NCBI RefSeq assembly: GCF_900156895.1 | Contig: NZ_FTPD01000003.1 | Span: 206,556 to 270,555, forward strand | DNA: 64,000 nucleotides | From: Mesorhizobium prunaredense | Lineage (GTDB): Bacteria; Pseudomonadota; Alphaproteobacteria; Rhizobiales; Rhizobiaceae | Direction: 5' to 3' | Part shown: positions 16,933 through 25,069 of the stretch, one piece after another | Position numbering within the stretch: position 1 is the stretch's first letter | Layout of the letters: each line of letters starts with the position of its first letter | The notes under the pieces: generated by a model | What the model was told of the DNA's origin: nothing | Seen by the model: the letters and a program-made list of their open reading frames with translations, nothing else | Database searches by the model: none | Program-made: the position numbers and the translations under genes

Positions 16933-18552
16933 ATGAAATCCTGGGATGCGATCGTCATCGGCGGCGGGCACAATGGGCTGGTCAATGCCTGCTACCTGCA
17001 GCGCGCCGGGCTCGACGTGCTGGTCGTCGAGAAGAACGGCTGGGTGGGCGGCGCCGCCACCAGCCGCGAATTGACGCCCGGCTTCCTCTATTCGAATTGC
17101 TCCTATGTCTGTTCGCTGTTTCGCCCTGAGATCATGCGCGACCTCGAACTGCCGCGCTTTGGCCTGCAGGTGATCGCCTATGAGGGCGGCGCGGTGTTCA
17201 CCAGAGATGGCGACTATCTCGCCAACTACCGCGACCACGATGCTCACCGGCGCGAATTCGCCCGCTTTTCCAGGCGCGATGCCGAAGCCTACGACCGTTA
17301 CGCCCGCGACGTGACGCGGCAATGCCGCTTCATCCAGCCGCTGTTGATGCGCACCGCGCCCGATCCGACCAGTTTTCGGCCACGCGATCTTGGCGAGCTT
17401 CTGTATCTGGGCAAGAAGTTCGCCGGGTTATCGGCAGAGGAAATGGCGCTGACGCTGCGCTTCTGGACCATGTCGATCTCGGACTTCCTCGACGAGTATT
17501 TCGAGACCGACGTCGTCAAAGCGAATTTCGCGCTGTCGGGCATCATCGGCACCGCGCTCGGCCCGATGTCGCCGGGCACCGCCTATGTGCTTCTGCATCA
17601 TTACATGGGCGAGGTCGACGGCTCGGTCGGCGCCTGGGGTTATGCACGCGGCGGCATGGGCGCAGTCACCCAGGCGCTCGCCGCTTCCTTCGAGGCCTCA
17701 GGCGGCACCATCCGCACTGGCGCCGAGGTCGACCATGTGACGATCCGGCGCGGCAAGGCCAGGGGTGTGGTGCTGGCCAGCGGCGAAGAGATCCACGGCA
17801 AGCTGGTCGTCTCCAATGCCGACGTGAAACGCACCTTCCTGAAACTGGTCGAGGAAAGGGAGCTGCCCGACATCTTCCTGCGCCGGGTCAGGAATTTCAG
17901 GATTCGCGGCTCGTCGGGCAAGGTCAACATCGCGCTTGATTCACTGCCCGAATTCCCGGCGCTGCCGAAGGATTCGCCGGTCTATCGCGGCGACATGCAT
18001 TTCACCGATTCGATGGAGCGCATGGAGCGCGCCTATGACGACTGGAAGGCCGGGCGCTGGTCGGCCGACCCTTTCCTCGACATGGTGATCCCGACGACGC
18101 TCGATCCGACCATGGCTCCATCAGGCAAGCATTTCATGAGCTGCTTCGTGCAGTACGCGCCACCGAAAGTGAACGGCGGCGACTGGACCGACGCCGACCG
18201 CGACGGTTTTGCCGAAAGCGTGATTGCCCAGATATCAGACTATTCGCCGGGTTTCCGCAACCGCATCGTCCATATGGAGGTACGCACGCCGCGCGAGATC
18301 GAGGCTGAGGTCGGCCTCACCGAAGGCAATATCTTTCAGGGCGAGCTGACCTTCGATCAACTGCTGTTCAACCGGCCGGTGCCGGGCTACGCGCAATACC
18401 GCTCGCCGGTCGCCGGGCTCTATATGTGCGGCTCCTCGACCCATCCCGGCGGTGGCGTCATGGGCGCGCCTGGCCGCAATGCAGCAGCCGAGATCCTGTC
18501 CGATCTCGCCAAGCCGACCAAGCATATGAGCCCGGCCCATGACGTCATTTGA
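16933..18552 (+). CDS. NAD(P)/FAD-dependent oxidoreductase, phytoene-desaturase-like (first of pair)
   Basis: The 539-residue flavoprotein opens with DAIVIGGGHNGLVNACYLQRAGLDVLVVEKN (GxGxxG) and closes with GLYMCGSSTHPGGGVMGAPGRNAA (C-terminal FAD contact), as in the phytoene dehydrogenase/PYROXD2-like family. The start at 16933 is preceded by GAGCGGG. Longer frames run through the operator. It overlaps the next gene by 14 bases. No carotenoid genes are near, so a catabolic oxidation is more likely than carotenoid synthesis. Confidence 0.87.
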   Translation: MKSWDAIVIGGGHNGLVNACYLQRAGLDVLVVEKNGWVGGAATSRELTPGFLYSNCSYVCSLFRPEIMRDLELPRFGLQVIAYEGGAVFTRDGDYLANYRDHDAHRREFARFSRRDAEAYDRYARDVTRQCRFIQPLLMRTAPDPTSFRPRDLGELLYLGKKFAGLSAEEMALTLRFWTMSISDFLDEYFETDVVKANFALSGIIGTALGPMSPGTAYVLLHHYMGEVDGSVGAWGYARGGMGAVTQALAASFEASGGTIRTGAEVDHVTIRRGKARGVVLASGEEIHGKLVVSNADVKRTFLKLVEERELPDIFLRRVRNFRIRGSSGKVNIALDSLPEFPALPKDSPVYRGDMHFTDSMERMERAYDDWKAGRWSADPFLDMVIPTTLDPTMAPSGKHFMSCFVQYAPPKVNGGDWTDADRDGFAESVIAQISDYSPGFRNRIVHMEVRTPREIEAEVGLTEGNIFQGELTFDQLLFNRPVPGYAQYRSPVAGLYMCGSSTHPGGGVMGAPGRNAAAEILSDLAKPTKHMSPAHDVI

Positions 18553-20104
18553 CGCGATCGTTGTTGGCGGCGGCCATAACGGCCTCGTCTCGGCCGCCGT
18601 TCTGGCCAAGAGCGGCCGCAACGTGCTGGTGCTTGAGGCCGCCGGCGACGTCGGCGGTGCGGCGCGTACCGAGGAATTCGCACCGGGCTTTCGCGTTTCG
18701 TCGATCGCCCATCTGCTGAACCGCCTGCATCCCGATGTGGTGACGACGCTGGAGCTGGAAAAGCACGGGCTGCAGATCGCGCGTAGCGCTTTCGTGCCGT
18801 CCGTGGCACTGTCGACAGACGGCCCGCCGCTTGTCCTGCATGGCGCCTATGGCGAGGTGCTGACCGGCGCCAGTCCCACCGGGCAGACCGCCTGGAAGGA
18901 CCTGCGCGCGCAACTGCTGCGCTATGCCGGCATCTTGAAGCCGCTCCTTGCGCGCCGTCCGCCCGATCTCAGCGGCATGTCACTGCTCGATACGGCGTCG
19001 CTTGGCCAGACCGCGCTGGCGTTGAAGAAGCTCGGCAAGGAGGACATGCGCGATTTCCTGCGCGTGCTGTTGATGAACGTTGCCGACCTGCTCGACGAGC
19101 AGCTTTCCGACGACCGGCTGAAGGGCCTGCTCGCCTTCGATGCCACGCTCGGCTCCCATCTCGGGCCGCGCTCGCCGACCTCGCTGCTCGGCCTCTACTA
19201 TCGCCTGGCGGGCGAGTCCGGCGGCGCTGCCGGCGCGCAAATCCTGCCGAAAGGCGGCATGGGCGCGGTCATTTCAGCCATCTGCGTGGCAGCGGAAAAG
19301 GCCGGCGTGACCAGCCGCACCAATACACCGGCGGCGAGGATCATCGTTGAGAAAGGCCGAGCCGTCGGCGTCGCACTGGCCAGCGGCGAGGAAATCCGGG
19401 CGAGGACGATCGTTTCCGCCATCAATCCGGCAACCACTGTTTTCGACCTTGTCGGGCCGCTCGAGTTTGACACCGGCTTTATCCGAAAAGTAAAGAACAT
19501 CCGCATGAACGGCGATGCGGCGAAGCTCAATCTGGCGCTCGACCGGCCGCCGCAATTCGCCGGTGTCGATGCCGCCGGCCACAAAGGCCGTCTGGTCATT
19601 GCCCCCTCGCCCGATCATGTCGAGCGCGCTTTCAACCCGTCGAAATACGGCGAGTTCTCCCCCGAGCCTGTCATGGAGATCACGCTGCCCAGCCTTGCCG
19701 ATTCGTCGCTGGCGCCCGACGGCGCCTGCGTGCTGTCAGCCGTGGTGCAATATGCCCCCTATGCGCTGAGAGAAGGCTGGGCCTCCGGCAGGGGCAAATT
19801 CCTCAACGCGATCATGGCTCAATTGGAGACCTATGCGCCGGGAATCGGCAAGACAGTTCGCCATGCCGAGCTGCTGACGCCGGCCGACATCGAGGCGCGC
19901 TACCGGATGCCTGGCGGTCACTGGCATCACGGTGAACTGCAGGCGGACCAGATGCTGATGTCGCGTCCTGTCGCCGGCTGGTCGGGCTACGACACGCCGA
20001 TCGACGGGCTGTTCCTCGCCGGCGCCGGCTCGCATCCGGGCGGCGGCGTCTCCGGCGCGCCGGGCTTGAATGCTGCAAGACGGATCATTGCGATGAAGGG
20101 GTAG
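18539..20104 (+). CDS. NAD(P)/FAD-dependent oxidoreductase, phytoene-desaturase-like (second of pair)
   Basis: The 521-residue homologue of the preceding gene has the same FAD motifs (DAIVVGGGHNGLVSAAVLAKSGRNVLVLEA; GLFLAGAGSHPGGGVSGAPGLNAA). The overlapping ATG at 18539 implies coupled translation, and the two products may form a heteromer. Divergence between the pair is large, so they are not a recent duplication. Confidence 0.87.
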   Translation: MTSFDAIVVGGGHNGLVSAAVLAKSGRNVLVLEAAGDVGGAARTEEFAPGFRVSSIAHLLNRLHPDVVTTLELEKHGLQIARSAFVPSVALSTDGPPLVLHGAYGEVLTGASPTGQTAWKDLRAQLLRYAGILKPLLARRPPDLSGMSLLDTASLGQTALALKKLGKEDMRDFLRVLLMNVADLLDEQLSDDRLKGLLAFDATLGSHLGPRSPTSLLGLYYRLAGESGGAAGAQILPKGGMGAVISAICVAAEKAGVTSRTNTPAARIIVEKGRAVGVALASGEEIRARTIVSAINPATTVFDLVGPLEFDTGFIRKVKNIRMNGDAAKLNLALDRPPQFAGVDAAGHKGRLVIAPSPDHVERAFNPSKYGEFSPEPVMEITLPSLADSSLAPDGACVLSAVVQYAPYALREGWASGRGKFLNAIMAQLETYAPGIGKTVRHAELLTPADIEARYRMPGGHWHHGELQADQMLMSRPVAGWSGYDTPIDGLFLAGAGSHPGGGVSGAPGLNAARRIIAMKG

Positions 20105-20157
20105 GTCATGTCTGTTCATTTCGCCAAGGTTGCGCTTCACGGCGAAGGATCGCCACC

Positions 20158-21408
20158 ATGAATCAGCAACCCGCCATCGCGCCGTCGACCGCCCGCGCCG
20201 CAGCGCAATCGCATTTCCGCACGCTGCGGCCCGGCACGCCGTTCCAGCCGCGCATCGATGCGCTGGCCAGGACCAATGACTGGTACAATTGGGCCGGCTA
20301 TCGTGCCCCGCATTCGCTGTGGGACGAGGAGCTCGAATATTTCGCCATCCGCAGCCAGGCCGCTCTGTTCGACATCTCGCCGATGACGAAATACCGCGTC
20401 GAGGGACCAGACGCCGAAGCCTTCCTCAACCGCATCACCTTGCGGGACGTGGCAAAACTGAAACCTGGCCGCGTCCACTACACCGCCTGGTGCGACGACG
20501 AGGGTTTCGTTCTCGACGACGGCACGCTGTTCCGGCTTTCGCCGACACGGTTCCGGCTGTGCTCGCAGGAGCGGCATCTGCCCTGGCTGCTCGACAGCGC
20601 CATAGGCTTTGAGGTGATCGTGGAGGAAGAAACCGAAGCCGTCGCCGGTCTGGCCCTGCAGGGTCCGACTTCGTTTGCAGTGCTGCGCGACGCCGGTTTC
20701 GCCGACGTCGAACGGTTGAAGATTTTCGACATTGCCGAATTCCCGCATGATGGCAGTTCCCAGGGAACCAGCAGGGTCACCATTTCGCGCACCGGTTTCA
20801 CCGGCGATCTCGGCTACGAGCTGTTCGTGCCGGCTGAACATGCGCTCAGCCTTTGGGATCGGCTGATGCTGGCCGGCGAACTGCGCGGCATACGCGCCAT
20901 CGGCTATGCGGCACTCAACCGCGCCCGGCTCGAAGCCGGGCTGATCGTCGCCAATGCCGACTTCGTCACCGCCGTGCATGCTGTTCGGCCCAACCGCTTG
21001 CGCATGCCGGACGAGATCGGTCTCGGTTTCATGATCGACTTCGATAAAGGCCATTTCAATGGCCGCCGCGCCATTGTCAGCGCGCGGGCGAAGAAGCGTC
21101 TTCGCCATGTGCTGGTCGGGCTTGAGATCGAGGGCAACATTCCGGCCGAGCACGCCATGGTTTATTACAGGAAAAGCCAGGAGGTCGGGCTGGTCAGCGC
21201 CGCCATGTGGTCGCCGATGGCCAAACGCAACATCGCCATCGCCTCGCTGGCGCGGCCGTTCGGCGATACGATCGTCGACGATCTCTGGGTCGAGATCTAC
21301 GCCATGCGCGAGCTGCAGTACCAGAAGCTGATGAAGCGGGCCAAGGTGGTGCCGCGACCGTTCATCAAGCTCGACCGTCGCACCGCCAATCCGCCGGCTG
21401 ATTTCTGA
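20158..21408 (+). CDS. Aminomethyltransferase (GcvT/DmdA) family protein
   Basis: The 416-residue protein has the GcvT fold. Marks are NDWYNWAGYRAPHSLWDEELEYFAIRSQAALFDISPMTKYRVEGPDAEAFLNRI at the N-terminus, FTGDLGYELFVP, and a C-terminal barrel (HVLVGLEIEG). Family members move a one-carbon unit from an amine or sulfonium donor to tetrahydrofolate. Together with the Rieske oxygenase and flavoproteins it points to stepwise N-demethylation. It is third in the operon under operator 3, and the next gene starts 2 bases after its stop. Confidence 0.88.
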   Translation: MNQQPAIAPSTARAAAQSHFRTLRPGTPFQPRIDALARTNDWYNWAGYRAPHSLWDEELEYFAIRSQAALFDISPMTKYRVEGPDAEAFLNRITLRDVAKLKPGRVHYTAWCDDEGFVLDDGTLFRLSPTRFRLCSQERHLPWLLDSAIGFEVIVEEETEAVAGLALQGPTSFAVLRDAGFADVERLKIFDIAEFPHDGSSQGTSRVTISRTGFTGDLGYELFVPAEHALSLWDRLMLAGELRGIRAIGYAALNRARLEAGLIVANADFVTAVHAVRPNRLRMPDEIGLGFMIDFDKGHFNGRRAIVSARAKKRLRHVLVGLEIEGNIPAEHAMVYYRKSQEVGLVSAAMWSPMAKRNIAIASLARPFGDTIVDDLWVEIYAMRELQYQKLMKRAKVVPRPFIKLDRRTANPPADF

Positions 21409-21410
21409 CC

Positions 21411-21686
21411 ATGGCGGACGAGGCTGACAAGCACGAATTCGATTGGGAAGCCGCTGAGCAGTGGCAGCTGGTCACCACGCCGCTCAGCGAAAAATGGTCG
21501 GGCCGCACCCGCTACGCCGCCGCCATGTTCTTCTACCAGCGCGGCGAGATGAATGCCGAGACGCTGGAAGTCTACCGCATCTGCGCGCGGCTGGATTCGA
21601 TGGATCCGCTGCCGATCATCCGCGACCGCGGTGTCGGCCTGGATTGGCTGAAGCGCCTGGGCTTCGAGCAATCCTCACGCAATTAG
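21411..21686 (+). CDS. Small conserved-looking hypothetical protein of the catabolic operon
   Basis: A 91-residue soluble protein (MADEADKHEFDWEAAEQWQL ... DWLKRLGFEQSSRN), rich in charged and aromatic residues and without signal or membrane segment. It starts 2 bases after the GcvT-like gene, so it is surely co-translated. No family is recognised. Position and size suggest an accessory subunit of the GcvT-like protein or a flavoprotein. It overlaps the dipeptidase tail to tail by 4 bases. Confidence 0.7.
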   Translation: MADEADKHEFDWEAAEQWQLVTTPLSEKWSGRTRYAAAMFFYQRGEMNAETLEVYRICARLDSMDPLPIIRDRGVGLDWLKRLGFEQSSRN

Positions 21687-22741
21687 CCAATCGTCTTTTC
21701 CAGCATGCTTATCCAGTTGCGGTAGGCGATCTTCTCGATCAGCGCGCGACCGAAGCCGCGCGCGGCGAACGCGTCGAGCAGCTTCGGCAGGCCGGTGACG
21801 TCGCCGACCACAGCCGGGATCATGGCGCCGTCGAAGTCGGACCCGAGGCCGACGCCGTCTTCGCCCAGCGCCTGCAGCAGTGAATCGACATGGCGCACCA
21901 TGATGTCGAGACTGGTATCGGCATTCATCCTGCCGTCCTCGCGCAAAAACCCGGTGGCGAAATTCAGCCCGACCATGCCGCCCGAGTCGCGGATCGCGCC
22001 GAGCTGCCATTCGGTGAGGTTACGCGAATGGCCGCAGATCGCATGGACATTGGAATGGGTCGCGACCAGCGGTGCGTCGCTGATCTCGGCAACGTCGCGA
22101 AACCCCTTTTCGTTGAGGTGCGAAAGATCCACCAGGATGCCGAGCTGGTTGCAGGCCTTGACCAGCGCCTTGCCGGCATCGGTCAGGCCAGGTCCGGTGT
22201 CGGGCGTCGACGGGAAACGGAACGGCACGCCGTGGCCGAAAGCGTTCGGGCGGCTCCAGACGATGCCGAGCGAGCGCAAGCCGGCCGCATGCAGCACGTC
22301 GAGCATGGTCAGTTCGGGGTCGATCGCCTCGACGCCTTCGATATGGAACACCGCTGCGATCGACCCTTGCGCCATCGCGTTTCGCACGTCGCCGGCGCTG
22401 CGGCAGACGGTGAGCGCCGACGCTCGTTCCAGCCTGAACAGGATCGAGGCCATGGCGATGGTGGAAGCAAGCGCGTCGGCGCGCGGAATTTCGGGCGGCA
22501 AGGGCTCGATATCGCTCGGTGCGGGAGGAACCGCACTGCGCTTGGATTTCTCGACCGGCGGCGGAAAGATCGCGAACATGCCGCCGGCAAAGCCGCCCTG
22601 TTTCGCACGCGGCAGGTCGATGTGGCCACCCGATGTCCCCTCGATGAACAGCTTTTCGACATCCGCGTCTTTCGACTGATAGAGCCTGAGCAGCGTGTCG
22701 TTGTGGCCGTCGAAGACGGGAACAAGATCGGTTTCGGTCAT
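21683..22741 (-). CDS. Membrane dipeptidase (peptidase family M19)
   Basis: The 352-residue zinc enzyme has the metal motif FDGHNDTLLRL, a glutamate in HIEGVEAID, LSHLNEKGFRDV, THSNVHAICGHSRNLT and GLGSDFDGA, in the order seen in renal-type dipeptidases. It has no signal peptide, so it is probably cytoplasmic. M19 genes also sit beside glycine-betaine/dimethylglycine catabolism genes in Pseudomonas as I recall, which fits this context. It is convergent with the operon and has no obvious copy of the 16-bp operator, so its regulation may differ. Confidence 0.9.
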   Translation of the reverse strand: MTETDLVPVFDGHNDTLLRLYQSKDADVEKLFIEGTSGGHIDLPRAKQGGFAGGMFAIFPPPVEKSKRSAVPPAPSDIEPLPPEIPRADALASTIAMASILFRLERASALTVCRSAGDVRNAMAQGSIAAVFHIEGVEAIDPELTMLDVLHAAGLRSLGIVWSRPNAFGHGVPFRFPSTPDTGPGLTDAGKALVKACNQLGILVDLSHLNEKGFRDVAEISDAPLVATHSNVHAICGHSRNLTEWQLGAIRDSGGMVGLNFATGFLREDGRMNADTSLDIMVRHVDSLLQALGEDGVGLGSDFDGAMIPAVVGDVTGLPKLLDAFAARGFGRALIEKIAYRNWISMLEKTIG

Positions 22742-22802
22742 CAAGGGATCATTTCGGTTCGATTGGTCGGGCGGGCAGTATCCTACTTAGGCAAGGCAAT
22801 AC

Positions 22803-22870
22803 CCACTAGGCAAGACGCCCCACTGGGTAAGACTGGCCACTGGGCAAGACTGGCCACTGGGCAAGACTGG
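22803..22870 (+). repeat. 17-bp tandem repeat, four copies
   Basis: CCACTGGGCAAGACTGG occurs twice exactly (22837, 22854), once with one change (22820) and once degenerate (22803). It lies between the dipeptidase start and the GNAT gene and has no evident coding role. Confidence 0.85.
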
Positions 22871-22954
22871 CAATCTGCGCAAATGAAGCGATGCGCTTGT
22901 GGCTGCCCGCCCTCAACCGTCATCGTGCGCCGAGGCCTGGCGCCAGGATCAACG

Positions 22955-23254
22955 CTATTGCTTCAGCACGTCGGCCCATTCCTGGTGACGTCGGAACTGG
23001 GCGTTGGCGAACGGGCAGAGCGGAATGATCTTCTTGCCTGCCGCGCGCGCATCCTCGACGGCGCGGGTAACGAGCCTAAGCCCCGCGCCCTGGCCGCGAA
23101 ACGCATCCGGCACTTCGGTGTGGTCGATGATGATCTGGTGCTCGCCGATCTTGGTGAAGGTCATCTCCGCCTCGGCGCCATCAGGCCCGCGCAGGAGATA
23201 ACGGCCCTTGGAACCGCGATCCTCCAGTTCGATCTCCGGCAATTGGTCAGGCAT
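22955..23254 (-). CDS. Small GNAT-fold N-acetyltransferase (NATD1/YjdJ type)
   Basis: The 99-residue protein contains the short Gcn5-like core: HTEVPDAFRGQGAGLRLVTRAVEDARAAGKKIIPLCPFANAQFRRHQEW. The RGQGAG acetyl-CoA loop is intact. It is last in an operon with an alpha/beta hydrolase (3-base gap) and a ring-cleaving dioxygenase. Substrate unknown. Confidence 0.85.
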   Translation of the reverse strand: MPDQLPEIELEDRGSKGRYLLRGPDGAEAEMTFTKIGEHQIIIDHTEVPDAFRGQGAGLRLVTRAVEDARAAGKKIIPLCPFANAQFRRHQEWADVLKQ

Positions 23255-23257
23255 TGC

Positions 23258-23893
23258 TTACGCTCCTTCTGCCGGCGTAGCGGACAGGAACCGCTGCGCC
23301 GCCTCGATCTCGTTCGACTGCACCTCATGGCCGCCGTCGTGCCACTCCACTGTGACATCGGCGCCAGCGGCGCGCAAATAGGCTTCGAGCCGAGCGGTCA
23401 GGTTCGGCGGGCAGATCGGATCGCGTTTGCCTGCCGTGACCAGAATGCGGCGGCCGGCCAGGCTGCCGTTCACCTCCGGCTCGAATGGGATCAGGGGATG
23501 CATCAGCACCGCCGCATCGAACAGCGATGGCGCAGCGAACACCACCGAGGCCAGGATGTTTGCGCCGTTGGAATAGCCGAGGCCAAGCACCGGCGCGGGC
23601 TTTGACGCCTCGACATGCGCCCCGACATGCGCCTTGACGAAGCCAACCATCTTGCCCGTCGCCCGCGCCAGGTCGTCCATGTCGTAGACGCCCTCGCCGG
23701 TGCGGCGAAAGAAGCGCGCAGCACCGTCTTCCGAGACATCACCGCGCGGCGAAACGATAGTCGCCTGCGGCGCGAGATCGCGCCCGAGCGACAGAAGCTG
23801 GTTCTCGTCGGCCCCGGTGCCGTGGAAGACGAAGAGCCGCGATCCATCAGGCGAACCAGGCAGTGTCTTGTAGGTGTAAGCGTCCTTGCTCAT
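23258..23893 (-). CDS. Alpha/beta hydrolase (carboxylesterase, MhqD-like)
   Basis: The 211-residue hydrolase has the oxyanion region FVFHGTGADENQLLSL, nucleophile elbow GLGYSNGANI (Ser), an Asp in TAGKRDPICPP and His in WHDGGHEVQSNE, a full catalytic triad. Together with the dioxygenase 10 bases upstream it repeats the mhqO-mhqD pairing known from quinone and hydroquinone resistance in Bacillus. The role here is inferred from that pairing. Confidence 0.88.
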   Translation of the reverse strand: MSKDAYTYKTLPGSPDGSRLFVFHGTGADENQLLSLGRDLAPQATIVSPRGDVSEDGAARFFRRTGEGVYDMDDLARATGKMVGFVKAHVGAHVEASKPAPVLGLGYSNGANILASVVFAAPSLFDAAVLMHPLIPFEPEVNGSLAGRRILVTAGKRDPICPPNLTARLEAYLRAAGADVTVEWHDGGHEVQSNEIEAAQRFLSATPAEGA

Positions 23894-23903
23894 GGCTTTG
23901 TCC

Positions 23904-24836
23904 TCAGTCTTCCAGCTTTTGCAGATGTTGCTCGAGATAGGGCCTCAGATGCTGGTGCTGCGACGGCAGCTTCAGCGCCTCGCCGAGATGGGCGGTGTCC
24001 TCGTCGCGGTCGAAGCCCGGCTCGTTGGTGGCGACTTCGAACAGCACGCCGCCCGGCGTGCGGAAATAGATCGCCCAGAAATAATCGCGGTCGATCACCG
24101 GCGTCACCTGGTAGCCGGTGTCCATCAGCGCCTTGCGCACGTCGAGCTGCTTGGCGCGGTTTTCGACAGCGAAGGCGACGTGGTGGACCGAGCCGGCGCC
24201 GAGATCGGCAAAAGCGGCGCCCGGCAGCGATTCGATGTCGACGATGTTGGCGCCGTTGCCGTCCTTCACCGCCAGCCTTTTTACAGTGCCGGACGTGTCG
24301 ACTTCCTCATAGCCCATGAATTTCAGCAGCTCTTCCGTGGCGCCGCCATCCTTCAGCCTGAGCGACACCGAGTGAAAGCCGCGAATCGCCTCGTCCGAGG
24401 GAACATTGCCTTTCGCCCACGGCGTACGGGTGTCGGCCTTGCTCTCGACCAGCGCAAACCCGTCGCCATCGGGACCGGCGAAGCCAAGGCGCTTCTCGCC
24501 GAAGCTCTCGTCGCGCGACAGCCCGGTGACGCCCTCATCGGCAAAACGCTTTTCCCAATAGGCGAGCGTGCCCTCGGGCACCGAATAGACCGTGGTGCCG
24601 ACCTCGCCGACGCCGTGGCGGCCCTTGCCGATATTGGGGAACGGAAAATAGGTCATCACCGAACCGGGCGTGCCGAGCTCGTCGGCATAGTAGAGATGGT
24701 AGACATCCGGCGCGTCGAAATTGACGGTTTTCTTGACCCGGCGCAGGCCGAGCTTTTTGGTGAAGAACTCGTTGTTCTGGCGCGCATCCCTGGCCATCGA
24801 GGTGACGTGATGCAGGCCCTTGATCTGGTCGAGCAT
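23904..24836 (-). CDS. Ring-cleaving dioxygenase of the vicinal-oxygen-chelate type (MhqO-like)
   Basis: The 310-residue protein has two VOC modules. Likely metal ligands are in GLHHVTSMA (His), SVHHVAFAV (His) and GGVLFEVATNEPGF (Glu). The start at 24836 follows AAGGAG, a strong ribosome-binding site; the 30-residue extension upstream has none. It is the first gene of the three-gene operon. A GTGAACAA inverted repeat upstream is a candidate regulatory site. Confidence 0.88.
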   Translation of the reverse strand: MLDQIKGLHHVTSMARDARQNNEFFTKKLGLRRVKKTVNFDAPDVYHLYYADELGTPGSVMTYFPFPNIGKGRHGVGEVGTTVYSVPEGTLAYWEKRFADEGVTGLSRDESFGEKRLGFAGPDGDGFALVESKADTRTPWAKGNVPSDEAIRGFHSVSLRLKDGGATEELLKFMGYEEVDTSGTVKRLAVKDGNGANIVDIESLPGAAFADLGAGSVHHVAFAVENRAKQLDVRKALMDTGYQVTPVIDRDYFWAIYFRTPGGVLFEVATNEPGFDRDEDTAHLGEALKLPSQHQHLRPYLEQHLQKLED

Positions 24837-24947
24837 TTTTCCTGCTCCTTCCCTTGTCCTGTGCGGCCCATGCCGCGTCCACGCCAATATGAGGACCCGC
24901 CAGCCGGCGGCAAAGGCCGCAAACACAGAATAGACTGTGCTCTATAA

Positions 24948-24974
24948 GTGAACAATAAAGCGACTTTTGTTCAC
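24948..24974. promoter_or_regulatory. Inverted repeat between the mhq-like operon and the sulfatase gene
   Basis: GTGAACAA (24948-24955) and TTGTTCAC (24967-24974) form perfect 8-bp arms separated by 11 bases in an AT-rich stretch between divergent genes. It is a candidate operator; no regulator gene is adjacent. Confidence 0.45.
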
Positions 24975-25069
24975 CATTTAGCGAACACCTGAGGCTTGTG
25001 TCGCCACAAAAATTCGGCTCCCGTGACCGGCAGGTATTTGCGGCAGGTTTTCAAAGAAGGACACCAGCA

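Noticed and set aside
22803..22870. CRISPR array
   Set aside because: Units are contiguous 17-bp tandem copies without spacers, and no cas genes are present.
21890..23605. A 571-residue open frame on the plus strand
   Set aside because: It runs antisense through the dipeptidase, GNAT and hydrolase genes, has biased His/Arg/Gln composition and crosses the tandem repeat; a high-GC shadow.
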